A stretch of 64,000 nucleotides of DNA, from NCBI GenBank assembly GCA_033961575.1, contig CM066732.1:99005187-99069186 (forward strand), given 5' to 3'. Position 1 is the stretch's first letter. Each line of letters begins with the position of its first letter. The notes beneath the pieces are model-generated. The model made no database searches. It was not told the DNA's origin and was given only the letters and a program-made list of their open reading frames with translations. Below, one piece after another: positions 23,450 to 34,689 of this stretch. The stretch is from Aselliscus stoliczkanus. Lineage: Eukaryota; Chordata; Mammalia; Chiroptera; Hipposideridae. Position numbers and translations under genes: made by a program.

Positions 23450-24590
23450 AGGCTCACCCTCAATCAAGAAGAGACTCTAATATGAAAGACAGACTAAAAT
23501 GAACAAAAAAGAACTCAGAGAAAATAGAGGCAATGAAGTTGGCAGGAAAACTTGTCTTAAAAAACCCTATTGTCTATCTTTGTAGACATACTTGCTCTCA
23601 GAAGAAAGAAGCCTTTAAAAAGGAACATTTGGAAGAAGAAAGGACCCTTATAAACTGAAAATACTATCGTAGAAATGAAAAATAGGAAGGAAAATAAGGT
23701 GATGAGATCCCTGAGAACTGAAACTGCCTATACCCACACAGCTTACTGTTACGTTGACAAGACGTTTACTATTTACTTGTGTCACCAATATAACGTTACT
23801 ATTACAGGGAACTCTTTCACAGAACAATAATATATGCAAATACCTTTGTTGTTTTCTGAAATTTCCTCCCCTGTAAAACCCATTTAAATAAACATCAAAG
23901 TGTTTATTCACCAATAGATAGCATCAAGCAAAAGTTTGCTCTTCAAGACTCTGGACCCCTTGTCTCAAAATCCTTGCTTGCTGTGCCCACCAACCCTACA
24001 TGGTTGTCATTGTCCAATCCTAATCAAGTCCTCGCATTGGAAGACCCTCCTTAAATAAGATTTCAAAAACTCATAAATATCTGAACTTTGCTCTTCCCCC
24101 CTAAGAGGTTACTGAGACTGTCTAAAGTTAGTGCTTTCCCTTACTTAGGTAAGAATAAATTTAGCTTTGTTTTATCAACAGGTCGTTCTGGTGATTTTTT
24201 TGGTGGAGCCAAAATAATTACCTCTCAAAATGTAGCACCATTGTAGCATGAAAGCGATGTGTAGCCAATGACCATGGCTGTTCCCCAATTAAAAAAAAAA
24301 ATCCTTAAAAAAATGTACTACCAAAGGGGAAAAAACCCAGGGGGGCGGGGAATGGGAGAAAAGGGATAAGAAAATTAAAAGATCAATTTAGGAGATCTAA
24401 CATACAAATTATAGGAATTCCAAAAGGAACAGAGAAAATATCAAAGAAATATTCAAGAAAATTCCCTAGAGTTGAAAGACATGCATTTCCAAAGTAGAAG
24501 GCATGATGGATCAAAGGAGACATACCAAGATTAAAATCATAACATTTCAGAAAAATTGAGACATTTGGAGACAGGGAAAAGTTCTTGGTT
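23450..24590 (+). mobile_element. L1/HAL1 ORF1-like LINE remnant split by an LTR-like insert
   Basis: About 23460-23690 and 24380-24590 resemble the two halves of an old L1 or HAL1 first ORF ('gagttgaaagacatgcatttcc', 'aaatcataacatttcag'). The segment between them (about 23690-24240) has an AATAAA near 24150 and LTR-like composition. No intact frame remains. Confidence 0.45.
23690..24240 (+). mobile_element. Possible solo LTR of an old endogenous retrovirus
   Basis: About 550 bp with a TATA-poor front, AATAAA near 24150 and a following T-rich end, lying inside a LINE remnant. I see no target-site duplication and no internal retroviral sequence, so the class is a guess. Confidence 0.3.
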
Positions 24591-24949
24591 GCCGTGGATT
24601 AAGGTTATTGCCACCAGGTGGTAGTAATGCCTCAAAGGCTCTAATTCAAAGATTGTGTTTTGTTTTTTCATAAAATTTCTTCATGTCTTTCCAAAGCATT
24701 AGAAAGGGGTAGGCTCGGTCTGGATTGTTTCCATCTAGTCATGCTTTATCAGAACTCTCACTCTGATTTTTTTTTTCCTCAGAGTTTCTGCTAAAAGGTC
24801 ACCATACAATCAGCCTGAAAGAAGAAAAAAGACCCCATTCTCATTGAAAACTGGCTCATGTGGCTCTGAGGGGGAAAAGAAGACTTTTAAGGGAATGGAC
24901 TCTGAGCTATAATTGTCTGCTGTGGACATGACTTTATGCAGGCAGGGAT

Positions 24950-25330
24950 TTTACAAAGCATTCATTCATTCATTTATCCTTACATGCTTTATTGATGCCT
25001 GCTATATGGCAGGTGCTGTGCTAGGCACTAGGAACACCCCAGTAAAAAAGTCAGACATGGCCTTTGTCTCCATGGAGCTTACATTCCAAGGAGAGAAATA
25101 TCAAATAAACAAGTTAAATGACATATATATATCGGAGGAATTTGATAGAGGGCAGAGTGGAAGTAAGCAGACCAGTTAGGAAGCTTTACAGTTGTCCAGG
25201 AGGAAGATAAAGATGACTTGGATTAGGGCGATGCTGGGGGAAAGAAAAGTAGGTGAATTGAAGATCTACTGGAGGTAGAATTGACAGGACTTGGTCATTG
25301 TTTGGATCTGGGAGGTTGGAGAGCAAATGC
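24950..25330 (+). mobile_element. L2 LINE remnant
   Basis: 'cattcattcatttatcc ... gcaggtgctgtgctaggcactagg ... catggagcttacattcc' is the well-known L2-type motif, followed by 'acagttgtccaggagg'. Confidence 0.6.
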
Positions 25331-25339
25331 ATTAATGTC

Positions 25340-26560
25340 TCCAGATTGAGCAGGTGGATGGGTGGATGGGTTGCCATTTTCTTGGGTGGTGAAGATGGCG
25401 AGAGAAAGAGGTTTTTGAGGAGGGGATGGTGGGTCGAATCAAGAGTTCATGAGAAACGTTAATTAAAATTGGTCTTTCTCTCCAGGCACTTGAGTTCTGG
25501 TGGAAGTCACTGATCTGGGCTACCATGGGGTTTGCTCTGATCTGCTGCTCAGTACGGTGGCTTGGTCTGGCAGATTTAATTGAAATTGGCTCACATTTGG
25601 CATTAAGTTAAAAATTGCTGTTAACTCAGTCTTCTACAGAGCAATAGCAAAATCAGCTTAAATTTGCAATGTTATTTTTTTTCCCCTGAGGTGGTCATTT
25701 GAGAGTTAAAGAGAACCGGCCAAACTTTTTCAGTGTTTTCATTTGTGACCTAGAAGTTGAGTAATTTTGTGCTGTGCCCATAATCCAGTTACCTCAGTTA
25801 CCTTCTTTGATTCACTCTTTGTACTCATTTGTTTGCACCTTTGGACTCTGTTTTTTTTTTTTGAGGGTAAGAATTGTATCTTTAAAAATTTTATGCTTTC
25901 ATACAATTAGAACAGTGCTTTATAGATGAGCAACATGAAGGAATGGCGTAGGAGAGTTTTAGCTCCCCCCACCAGTTTTCATAAACCCCACAACCCCACT
26001 CCAGAATCATAATTTATATATATATACACAAGAAAAAGGTTTATAAAAGATAAAGTCATCTTTAGAAAACATGTTATTTTTATTATTGTATAACATGCAA
26101 TCTAAGTAAAAACAGAAGTAGCCCTAAGTTAAGAAGAGTCTTCTAGTTTCCCCCTCTTACTGCATGGCTACTTGTAAGAGTTTCCTATGTAAAAAATCTG
26201 ATGGAGCGTCGTTGCTCAACAATTATTGTTAAAGAATGGGGGCCAATGTCTGGGAAAGGACGCAGCATTCCTCTGAAAGCTGTCTCTTACTCCTTGTCTT
26301 TCATCCTCCTCCTCCTCTTAAGTTGTTTTTGTGTTTTGGTCTGTAGTCTGGATTTTTCAGAGGACTGTGTTCTTATTTATCTTTACATTGTGATTCTTGT
26401 GTTTCTGATCCAAAGTTTGTTATGTAATAAACTCCTTGGGAAAATGATATGTCTGAAGTCCCATGAAAGGTCTGCCTTGAACCTTTGCCTGAAATGTTAA
26501 TTAAGGAAAAGGCCGGGCTGCCACTCGGAAGCCAGACTCTGTTGTAAGTTCTTGCAGAGC
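25340..26560. other. Intergenic stretch, no gene seen
   Basis: A 99-codon frame at 26201-26500 is leucine-rich by base composition and has no recognisable domain. An L2-end-like patch lies near 25850-25930. Confidence 0.45.
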
Positions 26561-26580
26561 AATGCGGATATGGGATATTT

Positions 26581-26686
26581 ATTTATTTATTTATTTATTT
26601 TGAGGGCAGCGTCACTGGCCCTCATATGTGGGACCCGAACCGGGTCTGAAGCCAGCGCTTAACTACCGCGCCACTTGGCCGGCCCT
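26581..26686 (-). mobile_element. tRNA-derived SINE, short form
   Basis: T-rich (ATTT)n start, GAGGGCAGCGTCACTGGCCC, and end CCACTTGGCCGGCCC. Direct repeats GGGATATTT flank it (26572-26580 and 26687-26695). A short deletion affects the head (GGGTCTGAAGCCAGC). Confidence 0.92.
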
Positions 26687-26899
26687 GGGATATTTAAACA
26701 AACTAAAATTCTGGGAAGCTTTTTATGTAGCAAGTTTTGGTTCAAAGCCTTTGGGGCGGGTAGTTTGAAAACATCATACAATATTTACACCTTGATCTAA
26801 ATAATAAAATGTGTAAAATCGTTTTCCTATATATTATTTTCTGCCAATTCGGAGAACTTTTCCTAGTCCCAGGTTTTTCTCATAAAAAAGATAACTGTT

Positions 26900-27400
26900 T
26901 GATAGACAGTATAATCAGTCAAAGGAACAAAATAAGAGGTTTAAATATTTAAAAAGAGGTGGAAAAATTATAATTATGTGCAGGTGACATTATAATACAC
27001 CTGGAAAATCTAAGGGAATCAACCTAAAAGTTATTAGAAATAATAGGAGCATTCAATAAGACAACCATTACAAAATGTATAAACATCAATAGTATTGTTA
27101 TATTCCAACTAAAACCAGTTCAGAAATATTGTAGGTAAAAGTATTGTAATCACAAGTCAAAACAACAATAACAGCAAATCTCAACAGGAAGCAGAATATA
27201 AAGGAAAATAGAAAACTTAATAGAAGATGTAAAAAGGCTTGATCAGAAGATGTCATACTGTAATACTGTATGTATCCCGTATCCATTTTTCCTGCATGAA
27301 TTTATGTATTCAATGAAATTTCGACAAAACCTATAACAATTTTTTTCTGTAACATGACTTGATCTTCAGTTCAACTGAAAAAGTGATTATGTGAAATTTA
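26900..27400 (+). mobile_element. Decayed L1 ORF2 fragment
   Basis: 'ttatgtgcaggtgacattataatacacctgg', 'tcaataagacaaccattacaaaatg' and 'caatgaaatttcgacaaaacctataacaatttt' resemble degenerate L1 ORF2 in sense orientation. Stops are frequent. Confidence 0.5.
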
Positions 27401-27772
27401 TCAGGAAAGGAAGGAAGAAAGAATGAGTTATAAGGGAAGGCTTAGCTCTAGTAGCCAACCTCCAAGATGGACCTTGGCTGTACATTACAAATTTTAAAAA
27501 CTGTACTTAAAACACCAACTAGTCAAAGGTCAGTTGTGAGATTCATTGTAATATTTTATAAAATGTATTCGTTTCTCCCATACCTCTCCAAAATTTATTC
27601 CTTCAAAACGCTGATAACTCAATACAACTGGATCCCAAGTGATAATAAATTCTATTTCTAAAATGACTTGAAACAATTCAAGAGTGCCAGTACTGAAAGA
27701 TCACACAGAAATGAAATGTGGCACTTACTATACTACCTTCTAGAGAAACAGAAATCTTCAAAGTGGTAGTTT

Positions 27773-28226
27773 GGGCCGGCCAAGTGGTGCATTGATTAAG
27801 AGTTGGCTTGGGACACCAGCTCTGAGCAGAAGGGCCCTGGTTCGGATCCCACATATGAGGGTCAATGATGCTGTGCCTCTACAGCTAAGATGGTGAACAA
27901 CAGCTTGACCCGGAACTGGGCTGCCCTGAGTCACCAGCAGTGGCATCAGCTGCAGTGGGGCTGCAGTGGGCTGCCATGAGCTACTGTGAGTGGCAGGCAG
28001 CCAGCATGAGCTGCCATGAGCGGCCGTCCAATGGCTGGTGAACGACCGCCTCACCTGGGAAGAGCTCAATGATGATACCAACATGGGCCAGTGAAGCTAT
28101 GTCCTCCACGACTAGGCTGAAGAGCAAAAGGACAGCAACTTGTTTGTTCCCCTTCGCCGATTCCCCAACACTGTTCTCCTCCCCCAATTCCCCAATAAAA
28201 ATCTTAAAACAAAACAAAACAAAAAT
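27773..28226 (+). mobile_element. tRNA-derived SINE, long form
   Basis: Begins GGGCCGGCCAAGTGGTGCAT, carries GGTTCGGATCCCACATATGA, then a GC-rich body with repeated 'gctgccatgagc' units, and ends CCCCAATAAAAATCTTAAAA. The tail motif (CCCAACACTGTTCTCCTCCC) is partly doubled. Flanks TGGTAGTTT and TGGTGGTTT form a likely target-site duplication. Confidence 0.9.
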
Positions 28227-28449
28227 CTGGTGGTTTAAACAAGTAGATTATCTATGGCTAATGTATTCAATCTGAGGCCTGTAGGCAAAGATATTCAGTG
28301 ATTAAGTGGTATGCATAGTCCTTAAGCTTTTCTTCTAAATATTAAATATAGGAGAAAGCCTATTTTCAAACATTCCCTTAGGTATTTTTGATGGTTTTTG
28401 ACTTACCTGTAGGAAGGACTGGAGGGGAGAGGGGCTGGAGTTGAATTAG

Positions 28450-29030
28450 TCACCAATGGCCACTGATTTAATCAATCATTGCTACATAATGAAGTCTTCA
28501 TGAAAACCCAAAAGGACAGGGTTCAGAGAGCTTCCAGGTTGGTGAACACATGGAGGTGCTGGGAGAGAGGTGTGCCCACACAAGGCATGGAAGCTCCACC
28601 TTCCCACATGCTTGCCCTGTGCGTCTCTTCCATCTGGATGTTCATCTGTATCCTTTATCATATCCTTTTATAATAAACTGGTAAACATAAGTAAATGTTT
28701 CCTGGAGTTCTGTGAGTCACTCTAGCAAATGAATCAAATCCAAAGGAGTGGGATATTATGGGAAACTTGTAGTCAGCTGGTTAGAAGTACCGGAAACAAC
28801 CTGGATTTGTGACTAGCATCTGAAGTCCAGGGAAGGGACTTTGGGACCTGAAAGCTATAGCTGGTTGGTTAGAAGCATAGGTATTAATGTGGCCTTGAAA
28901 TTGGCTTCTGAAGTGGAGGGTGGTTTTGTGGGACTGAGCCCTTTACCTTTGGAATCTGTTGCTATCTCCAGGTAGTGCCAGAATTGAGTTGAATTATACA
29001 ACATCCAGCTTATGTCCCAAGCATTGCTTG
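28450..29030 (+). mobile_element. Old ERV-type LTR (probable)
   Basis: Contains 'catgaaaacccaaaaggacagggttcagagagcttcc', 'ggaggtgctggga', 'tataataaactggtaa' and 'gttctgtgagtcactctagcaaat', a stretch I associate with an old mammalian ERV LTR. The AATAAA near 28671 fits an LTR polyadenylation signal. No viral genes are attached. Confidence 0.55.
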
Positions 29031-29103
29031 GTGGTGGTGGTGTGTGTGTGTGGGGAACCTCCACACACTCGTTGGGATTGGTCTCAAAACGCTTTTACTT
29101 CTT

Positions 29104-29215
29104 CTTTTTTTTTTTTTTTTTGAAGGCAGTGTCACTGACCCTCATATGTGGGACCGAACCGGGGCCGCTGGCTTCCCAGGCCAGCGCTTAACCACCGCGC
29201 CACTTGGCCGGCCCC
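29104..29215 (-). mobile_element. tRNA-derived SINE, short form
   Basis: Poly-T, GAAGGCAGTGTCACTGACCC and end CCACTTGGCCGGCCC. Flanking duplication CGCTTTTACTTCTT (about 29090-29103 and 29215-29228). Confidence 0.94.
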
Positions 29216-29289
29216 GCTTTTACTTCTTTAGAAAAAGTCCCTGCACATATGCTCCAGTACCTCTTGAAATATCTCCGATGAATTTTTAG

Positions 29290-30080
29290 ACTCTCTTATA
29301 AATGCTCATTCTGTGTTGGTGGGTTAAGATGGTATCCTTATCTCATATTTCATCTCTTTTGTGCCAGGTTTGATTTTATTTGTGTCTCAGAGTAATGCTT
29401 TCAAATTTGCTTCACCCTAAACTCTACCTTTTAGGACTTCCTGATACAGTCCCATATCCAGCATGGCCTCCAGAACCCCAGCATAGGCACTGCGCTCTAG
29501 GGCCTTGCTAGTTCAGGAGGGAAATTTAAACATATAGCCAAATGGTTATCAAATTATTGACCAATGTATTCCTGAAGTTCAGCATTAGTGAAGATCTAGT
29601 AGGTTACATTTTATTATAACTTCCATGTAACTAATAGCATAGATCATATCTTAAAGTTGGAAAGCTTTTCTAGTATAGACTAGCTTCAAAAATTTTGTTT
29701 ACTATTCCTTACAAGGTGTCTGCAATCATAGCATAGTTGAGCATTCAGCATTCTACACATACACAGAAACTGGTTTGGTCAGTTGATCCTTAGCTGATCC
29801 TAGTTGTTTACTATTTTCAATCAAATAAATATTTAATGACTAGGTTTATTATATTAAGCAGCCATAAAGTTGTTGTAGTAGAATAATCGCAAATTGATTG
29901 GCAACTATGTTTCATGTATTACTCTAGAATGTTCATATTATTCATATGAACAAGACATTACAAATTTCTTTACATTTATGATTTATGAGCATAAATTGTT
30001 TTGCAAAAAAAAAGCCTAAATGTTTTCAATGGAATTCTTTAACTCCTGCTTTCTGTTCTGAGATTTTTTTAGCCTTCCAC
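29290..30080. other. Intergenic stretch, no gene seen
   Basis: Unassigned AT-rich sequence without a notable frame. Confidence 0.45.
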
Positions 30081-30084
30081 ATGT

Positions 30085-30545
30085 GCTCTTGGAGTTTTTT
30101 TAAACAGCCTTTGTTCTAGTTATCTATTGCTGCATAATAAACCACCTCCAAACTGAGCAATGTGAAAACAATTCTCTTTTATTCTCACAGAATTCAGATA
30201 GAACATGATGGGGATGTTTTGTCCCTGCTCCACTATGTCCACGGCCTCAGCCAGGAAGACTCAGTGCTGAGGGGTGACTTGGAGGCTAGAGATTGGAATC
30301 AGCTGGAGGCTTCTTTAAGCATGCTGGCATCTGGGCTGGGAAGACAGGAAGGCTGGGCTCAGTGGGGGCTGCTAAGCAGAGCACCCAATGGGGCCTTTCT
30401 CTCTGGCCTGGGCTTCCCACAGGATGATGGCTAAGTGAATTCCAAGGGGGGAGCTTCCTGAGAGTGTGTTTCAAGAGCCGCAGCTGGAAGCTGTGGAACC
30501 TTTTATGACCTAGTCCCAGAAGTCACAAATCATCACTTCTTCCAT
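30085..30545. mobile_element. Old interspersed repeat, class not assigned
   Basis: 'ctagttatctattgctgcataataaaccacc' and the following 460 bp match a very common old mammalian repeat. A 90-codon frame here (30162-30434) is an accident of that repeat. Confidence 0.55.
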
Positions 30546-30552
30546 AGTCTAT

Positions 30553-30775
30553 TGCAGCGATCTGTAAACTACGGCCTTGTGCCAAATCCAACCTGCCACT
30601 GTCTTTGTAACTAAAATGTTAATGGAATACAGCCATGTCCATTCGTATCATCTGCTGTTGTGCTATGATGCAGCACTAAATAGTTGCCACAGAGACCATA
30701 TGATCTGCAAAGACTGAAATATTTACTCTTTGGCTGTACAGAAGAGTTTTGCTGAGCCCTGCTCTGTTGATTAGA
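30553..30775 (+). mobile_element. Nonautonomous DNA transposon (hAT-like)
   Basis: 'gtaaactacggccttgtgccaaatccaacctgcc' through 'aaatatttactctttggctgtacagaa' to 'tgctgagccctg' is a familiar DNA-transposon-derived repeat. Related fragments lie at 36100-36440 (antisense) and 51435-51590. Confidence 0.6.
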
Positions 30776-31112
30776 CAAGCACGAGCCTGCTTAGTGTCAA
30801 GGGGAGGGAATAGGCCCCGCTCTTAGTGGGAGGTGTGTCAAAGAAGGTGCAGCCATTTAAAAAATCACCCTAGCACCTGTTTGCCTCTCAGGTTTTAATC
30901 CTTGTTTGGTCTTTGATTTTGTAAACTACTTAAAGTAGCTCTTTGAACTGTTAAAGAGAGTTAAAAAGTGGGAGTCAGCTATGTTATCTCAAGTTTTATT
31001 CTTTTGAAACTTGCCTGAGTCAAGTCCTGTAGGTAAATAGTTGGCTGGAAATTCTTTCAAAGAAAGTTAGAAAGGTTAACCCAAAGGTTAACCCATGTTT
31101 ACAGAGTTAATG

Positions 31113-31158
31113 CTGGGGGTGGGGGGGGGGGGGAGAGAGAGAGAGAGACAGAGAGAAA
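31113..31158. repeat. G-run plus (GA)n tract
   Basis: About 19 guanines interrupted once by T, followed by a GA dinucleotide run. The + strand could form a G-quadruplex. Confidence 0.9.
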
Positions 31159-31307
31159 ACAATTGTCCAGTTAAGCCTTATTTGATCAACAAATTTCACC
31201 TTTTAGAAATCATTACACACTTATTTATGAATACTGAAATATGGTATATTGGTACCATTTTAATTAAACCCCCAATTTCCTCATCTATAGAATGAGGGGT
31301 TTGAGTA

Positions 31308-31450
31308 CTCAGTGGTTTTCAACCGTGGCTGCATATTTAATCATGGAAAGCTCAGGCCCCTATCCTAGATAATTAAATCAGTGCCTGGAGCTGGGACTCC
31401 CACAAGTTTTGAAAGCTCCTCAGATAATTTTAATATATAGCCAGGGCAGA
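31308..31450 (+). mobile_element. MER5A-type hAT element
   Basis: Starts CAGTGGTTTTCAACCGTGGC, the typical MER5A end, and continues with 'ggctgcatatttaatcatgg' and 'ccaggcagaga'-like sequence. Confidence 0.65.
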
Positions 31451-31844
31451 GAAATGTGCGGTTAGGTGATTTTAGGCTCCCTTACAGATGATAAATTCAC
31501 TTGTTCTGTGATTGTAAAGGGGATACGAAAATGGAAAGTTTTCCCATATTTTTTGCTTGTGCTGCTGAGAAAATGATTTGGATGGAAAATTGTATGTTTT
31601 AATATGATAACCAGCATGATTTCAATATCACAGTCCTTTGGACTAGCTGATTTAGCACGGACCTAAGGCAAATATTTTAACTTTCATATAGCTCTTCACC
31701 TACTAATCATCTGTCATTTCACACTATTCATTTACTGAAGCAGACCTTTTGTTTTGTTTTGTTTTGTTTTTTTGGTTGTTAACATGCTAGTATAACACCC
31801 CTTTTCAGAATGATATTCACACACATCAGCAAATATGTTATTAA

Positions 31845-31995
31845 CATAATGTTTCTCAAGCTTAAGCAGGCACATGAATCACTTGGGAAATCTTGCTAAA
31901 ATGTAGATTCTGATTCAACAAATCTGGGGTGAGAATCTGGCCTACGAATCTGCATTTCTTACAAGCTCCCAAATGATACCCATGCTATCCATCTG
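31845..31995 (+). mobile_element. MER5A-type hAT element
   Basis: 'catgaatcacttgggaaatcttgctaaaatgtagattctgattcaac' and 'ctgcatttcttacaagctccc' follow the MER5A pattern. Confidence 0.7.
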
Positions 31996-32394
31996 TCATC
32001 CACGCACTACACCTTGAGTGGCAAGGTATAAACATACCCATCCAAACTGGCCAAGTTTACTCAGAACTGAAAGTTCAGTCTCAGAACTGATTGAAAAAAA
32101 GAATGAGGTTACAGGAAAAAGAGAAGGGGTGCTAGAGTAATATTAAATTTTACTATACTAAGCACAATGGCACCTCTTTTTATTTTTTAAAGAAATAACC
32201 CACTGAGAAAACTATCCAACTGTTTCTGATTCTTCCCACAGGTTTTACCAATAATTATTTTCTTCAGCTGTGTGATACCTGTGCTCTATCATATAGACCT
32301 CCTACAGTGGCTAGACCTGAAGGTAAGTCTAGCAGCTCAGAGCTCATTTCATTAGAGATGGAATGGTGTAGTGTCACATGCATTGTACTGGATG

Positions 32395-32560
32395 TTAGAA
32401 GACCTGGATCCTTGTTTTTATCACCTTTGATCGTGTCACCTTGAGCAGGTCAGCTAATCTCATTGAGCCTCAGTCTTGTCTTTAAATCTAGGCTAATAAT
32501 CTCTATCTACCATACAGGAGATTTACAATAGGAGAATAAATATATTAATTTAGAGAAAAA
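32395..32560 (+). mobile_element. MIR-type SINE
   Basis: 'agacctggatccttg', 'ccttgagcaggtcagctaatctcattgagcctcag' and 'taataatctctatctaccat'-like sequence follow the MIR order. Lies in the pseudogene intron after exon A. Confidence 0.6.
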
Positions 32561-32864
32561 CTAATTCAGCTTCTGTGGTTGGATAAAAAGTCTATATAAT
32601 GAGACAGCTAAGTTTATAATTGACCCCAGGGTGATCATCTGCAAGTGGAAAATATGTTAATAGCAATGAAACAGTTTTCCCTGAGCTCATTCAAGGAGCC
32701 CTGCACTGGGGAACCTTAGGAAGGACCTAGATGGAACCCTATATAAAGCAGATTCCAAGGGGATTGACTGAAGCCAAAGCAAATGAGTGCCCAGACCAGT
32801 AAACTGACCCATATTGACCAGTCTCTAGTTCTGGGATTCATTTAAGTAGAAAGGAGAATACATA

Positions 32865-33289
32865 TTTTTTTTTTTTTTGAAGATTTTATTGGGGAATTGG
32901 GGGAGGGAAACAGACAAGTTGCTGTCCTTTTGTTCTTCAGTCTAGTTGCAGAGGACGTTGCTTCACTGGCCCATTTGGTATCGTCATTGCGCTCTTCCTG
33001 GATGAGGCAGATCGGTCGCCGGCCTCTGGATGGTCGCTCACGGCGGCTATTGGCAGCTCACTCCGGCTGCCAGCCGCTCATGCTGGCTGCCAGCCACTCA
33101 CTGTAGCCTATGGCAGCCCACTGCATCAGGGACTGCAGCCTACACTGTCGCCGGGGCTCGCAGCCCAGCTCCAGGTGGAGCTGTTGTTAGCTGTAGAGGG
33201 CAGTGTCACTGGCCCTCATACGTGGGATCTGAACCGGGGCCGCTGGCGTCCCAAGCCAGCTCTTAACCAATGCGCTACTCGGCCGGCCC
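32865..33289 (-). mobile_element. tRNA-derived SINE, long form
   Basis: T run, ATTGGGGAATTGGGGGAGGG, GC-rich body with 'ggctgccagccactca' units, head end GCTACTCGGCCGGCCC. Duplicated flank AGGAGAATACAT (about 32852 and 33290). Inserted in the intron of the decayed SLC28A copy, only about 15-30 bp upstream of exon B. Confidence 0.93.
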
Positions 33290-34149
33290 AGGAGAATACA
33301 TTTTTATTGTATTTATTTTTGCCATCTTTCTTGCAGATTGCTTTGGGCACGGTGGCCATGGAAACTGAGGGTAGCAGGAAACATCTGTGGGTATGGTAAG
33401 TAGTATATATCTTTTTCATTAGGTGGCCTCTGATATTTTCATAAACACATCTCAGAGTCCCCAAAGCTCTGCTAGGTATAGAAGGGTTTTCAATAATTTT
33501 CATGTAAGAACTTTCCACAATAATAGAAACTCATCCCTGATGTTCATTTCATTTGAGGCCTTCCTGACTACCTAATTCTCCAAATTCAGGTTCCCATACT
33601 AAAATAACTTTGTACTTTCACTTCTGGAGTTGTTTCATGAGCAGAGTGTCAAGGGTTCTTTAGTTTGTGGCTACCTGCATCTCGATCTTGATTATCTTTC
33701 TTGTGTGTAGACGGAGGCACTTCTACGAAGTTGTCCATACATCGCAGACTGCTGCTCTCTAAAATCTGTGCCTTAATGACTGGTGACATTGCAAGAAGTG
33801 TGATGTATGTTGACATGTCTTTCGTTAAGCCTTTAGCAAAAGCCAGAGAACCAGACATTGACCCACTGAGGAAATGCAAGCTTTTAATATTGCATATTAG
33901 ATATGTAATATGGTTATTTACTTGAGCATTGGACATGGAATATGCATGCAGGCATTTCCTTACTAGTTTTAATAAGCGCTTTGGTCCTTCAGGGAAGACT
34001 AAGGTAAAAGAATGAGAGAACCCCAGGGGAATTTTCCATTGAATTCTTAGAATGCAACTACCCTAACTATGGTGTTCTTTTGGTCCAGTCTAATTTATCC
34101 CTGGGAACATTGCCTGAATATCAATAACTGTTTTCTTTTATTATAGCAT

Positions 34150-34270
34150 AGTTTTTATTCCCCCCTTTTAAAATTTTTCAATTACAGTTGACATTCAATA
34201 TTATTTTATATTAATTTCAGCATAGTGGTTAGACATTTATAGAATTTAAGAGGTGATCCCCCTGACTAGT
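34150..34270 (-). mobile_element. L1-like 3' end, antisense
   Basis: 'ttcaattacagttgacattcaatattattttatatt' with 'cagcatagtggttagacattta' is a familiar L1-associated end. A related short fragment lies at 35560-35635. Confidence 0.5.
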
Positions 34271-34414
34271 CTGGCACTTATTATGAAAAAGTATAAGTAT
34301 AGCAAGACCACCTCATGAAACTCTATGGCTGGCAATACTGTTTATCAGGATAAAACTGGTGTGACATGAATCCACTTCCCTCCTTCCTCCCTTTATCCCT
34401 CCCTCCCTTCCTTT

Positions 34415-34580
34415 CTATAACTATGTAACATCTTTGGAGTACCTACTAAGTGTGAGGTGGCAAGAAAGACTCAGAAATTAATTTTTAAAAATTGTCCCTG
34501 ACTTCAGGAAGTTTACAAGGAAGATATAACCTGTGCATAAAAATTATAATGCAAATTGCAATGTGGTGTGTTCTATGTCA
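34415..34580. mobile_element. L2-type fragment
   Basis: 'gagtacctactaagtgtgagg ... ctgacttcaggaagtttacaa' resembles an L2 3' segment. Confidence 0.45.
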
Positions 34581-34584
34581 GTAC

Positions 34585-34685
34585 TTCTTTTAAAATGGTC
34601 TGAGACCACCTACTAAGTCAGAATCTCTGGTTGTAGGGCTCAAGAATCTGCATTTCAGCAAGTCTTTTAGGTGCTTCTCATGCAC
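34585..34685 (-). mobile_element. MER5-type hAT fragment
   Basis: 'agtcagaatctctggttgtagggctcaagaatctgcatttcagcaag' follows the MER5 pattern. Confidence 0.5.
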
Positions 34686-34689
34686 ATTA

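Larger units (their letters stand above)
32242..33790 (+). pseudogene. Decayed second SLC28A (CNT2-like) gene copy, three exons
   Basis: Three consecutive middle exons of a concentrative nucleoside transporter lie in the right order and strand. Exon A (32242-32322, 81 bp) is open with CACAG and GTAAGT borders; it encodes VLPIIIFFSCVIPVLYHIDL, matching the CNT2 membrane segment I remember as ALPIIIFFGCVVS. Exon B (33319-33395) reads FLQIALGTV, where CNT2 has FLQITMGTT, then loses two bases twice, shifting the frame; it still ends at ATG|GTAAG. It should be 81 bp and is 77. Exon C (from 33711, after TGTGTAG) begins TEALLR and after a one-base loss reads LSKICALMTGDIA, matching CNT2 LSEIHAVMTGGFA. 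I see no earlier or later exons. Being downstream of the SLC28A2 stop codon, it cannot belong to that gene. Mouse has a second copy (Slc28a2b) in this interval, as I recall. Confidence 0.85.

Noticed and set aside
26201..26500. 99-codon leucine-rich frame as a membrane protein
   Set aside because: T-rich DNA gives such hydrophobic frames. There is no homologue that I recognise and it does not match any SLC28A exon.
30162..30434. 90-codon frame
   Set aside because: Falls inside a common old interspersed repeat.
33791..33925. Continuation of pseudo-exon C (reads LAKAREPDIDPLRKCK)
   Set aside because: I tried to match it to the next CNT2 exon, but the similarity is too weak, so the pseudogene was ended near 33790.
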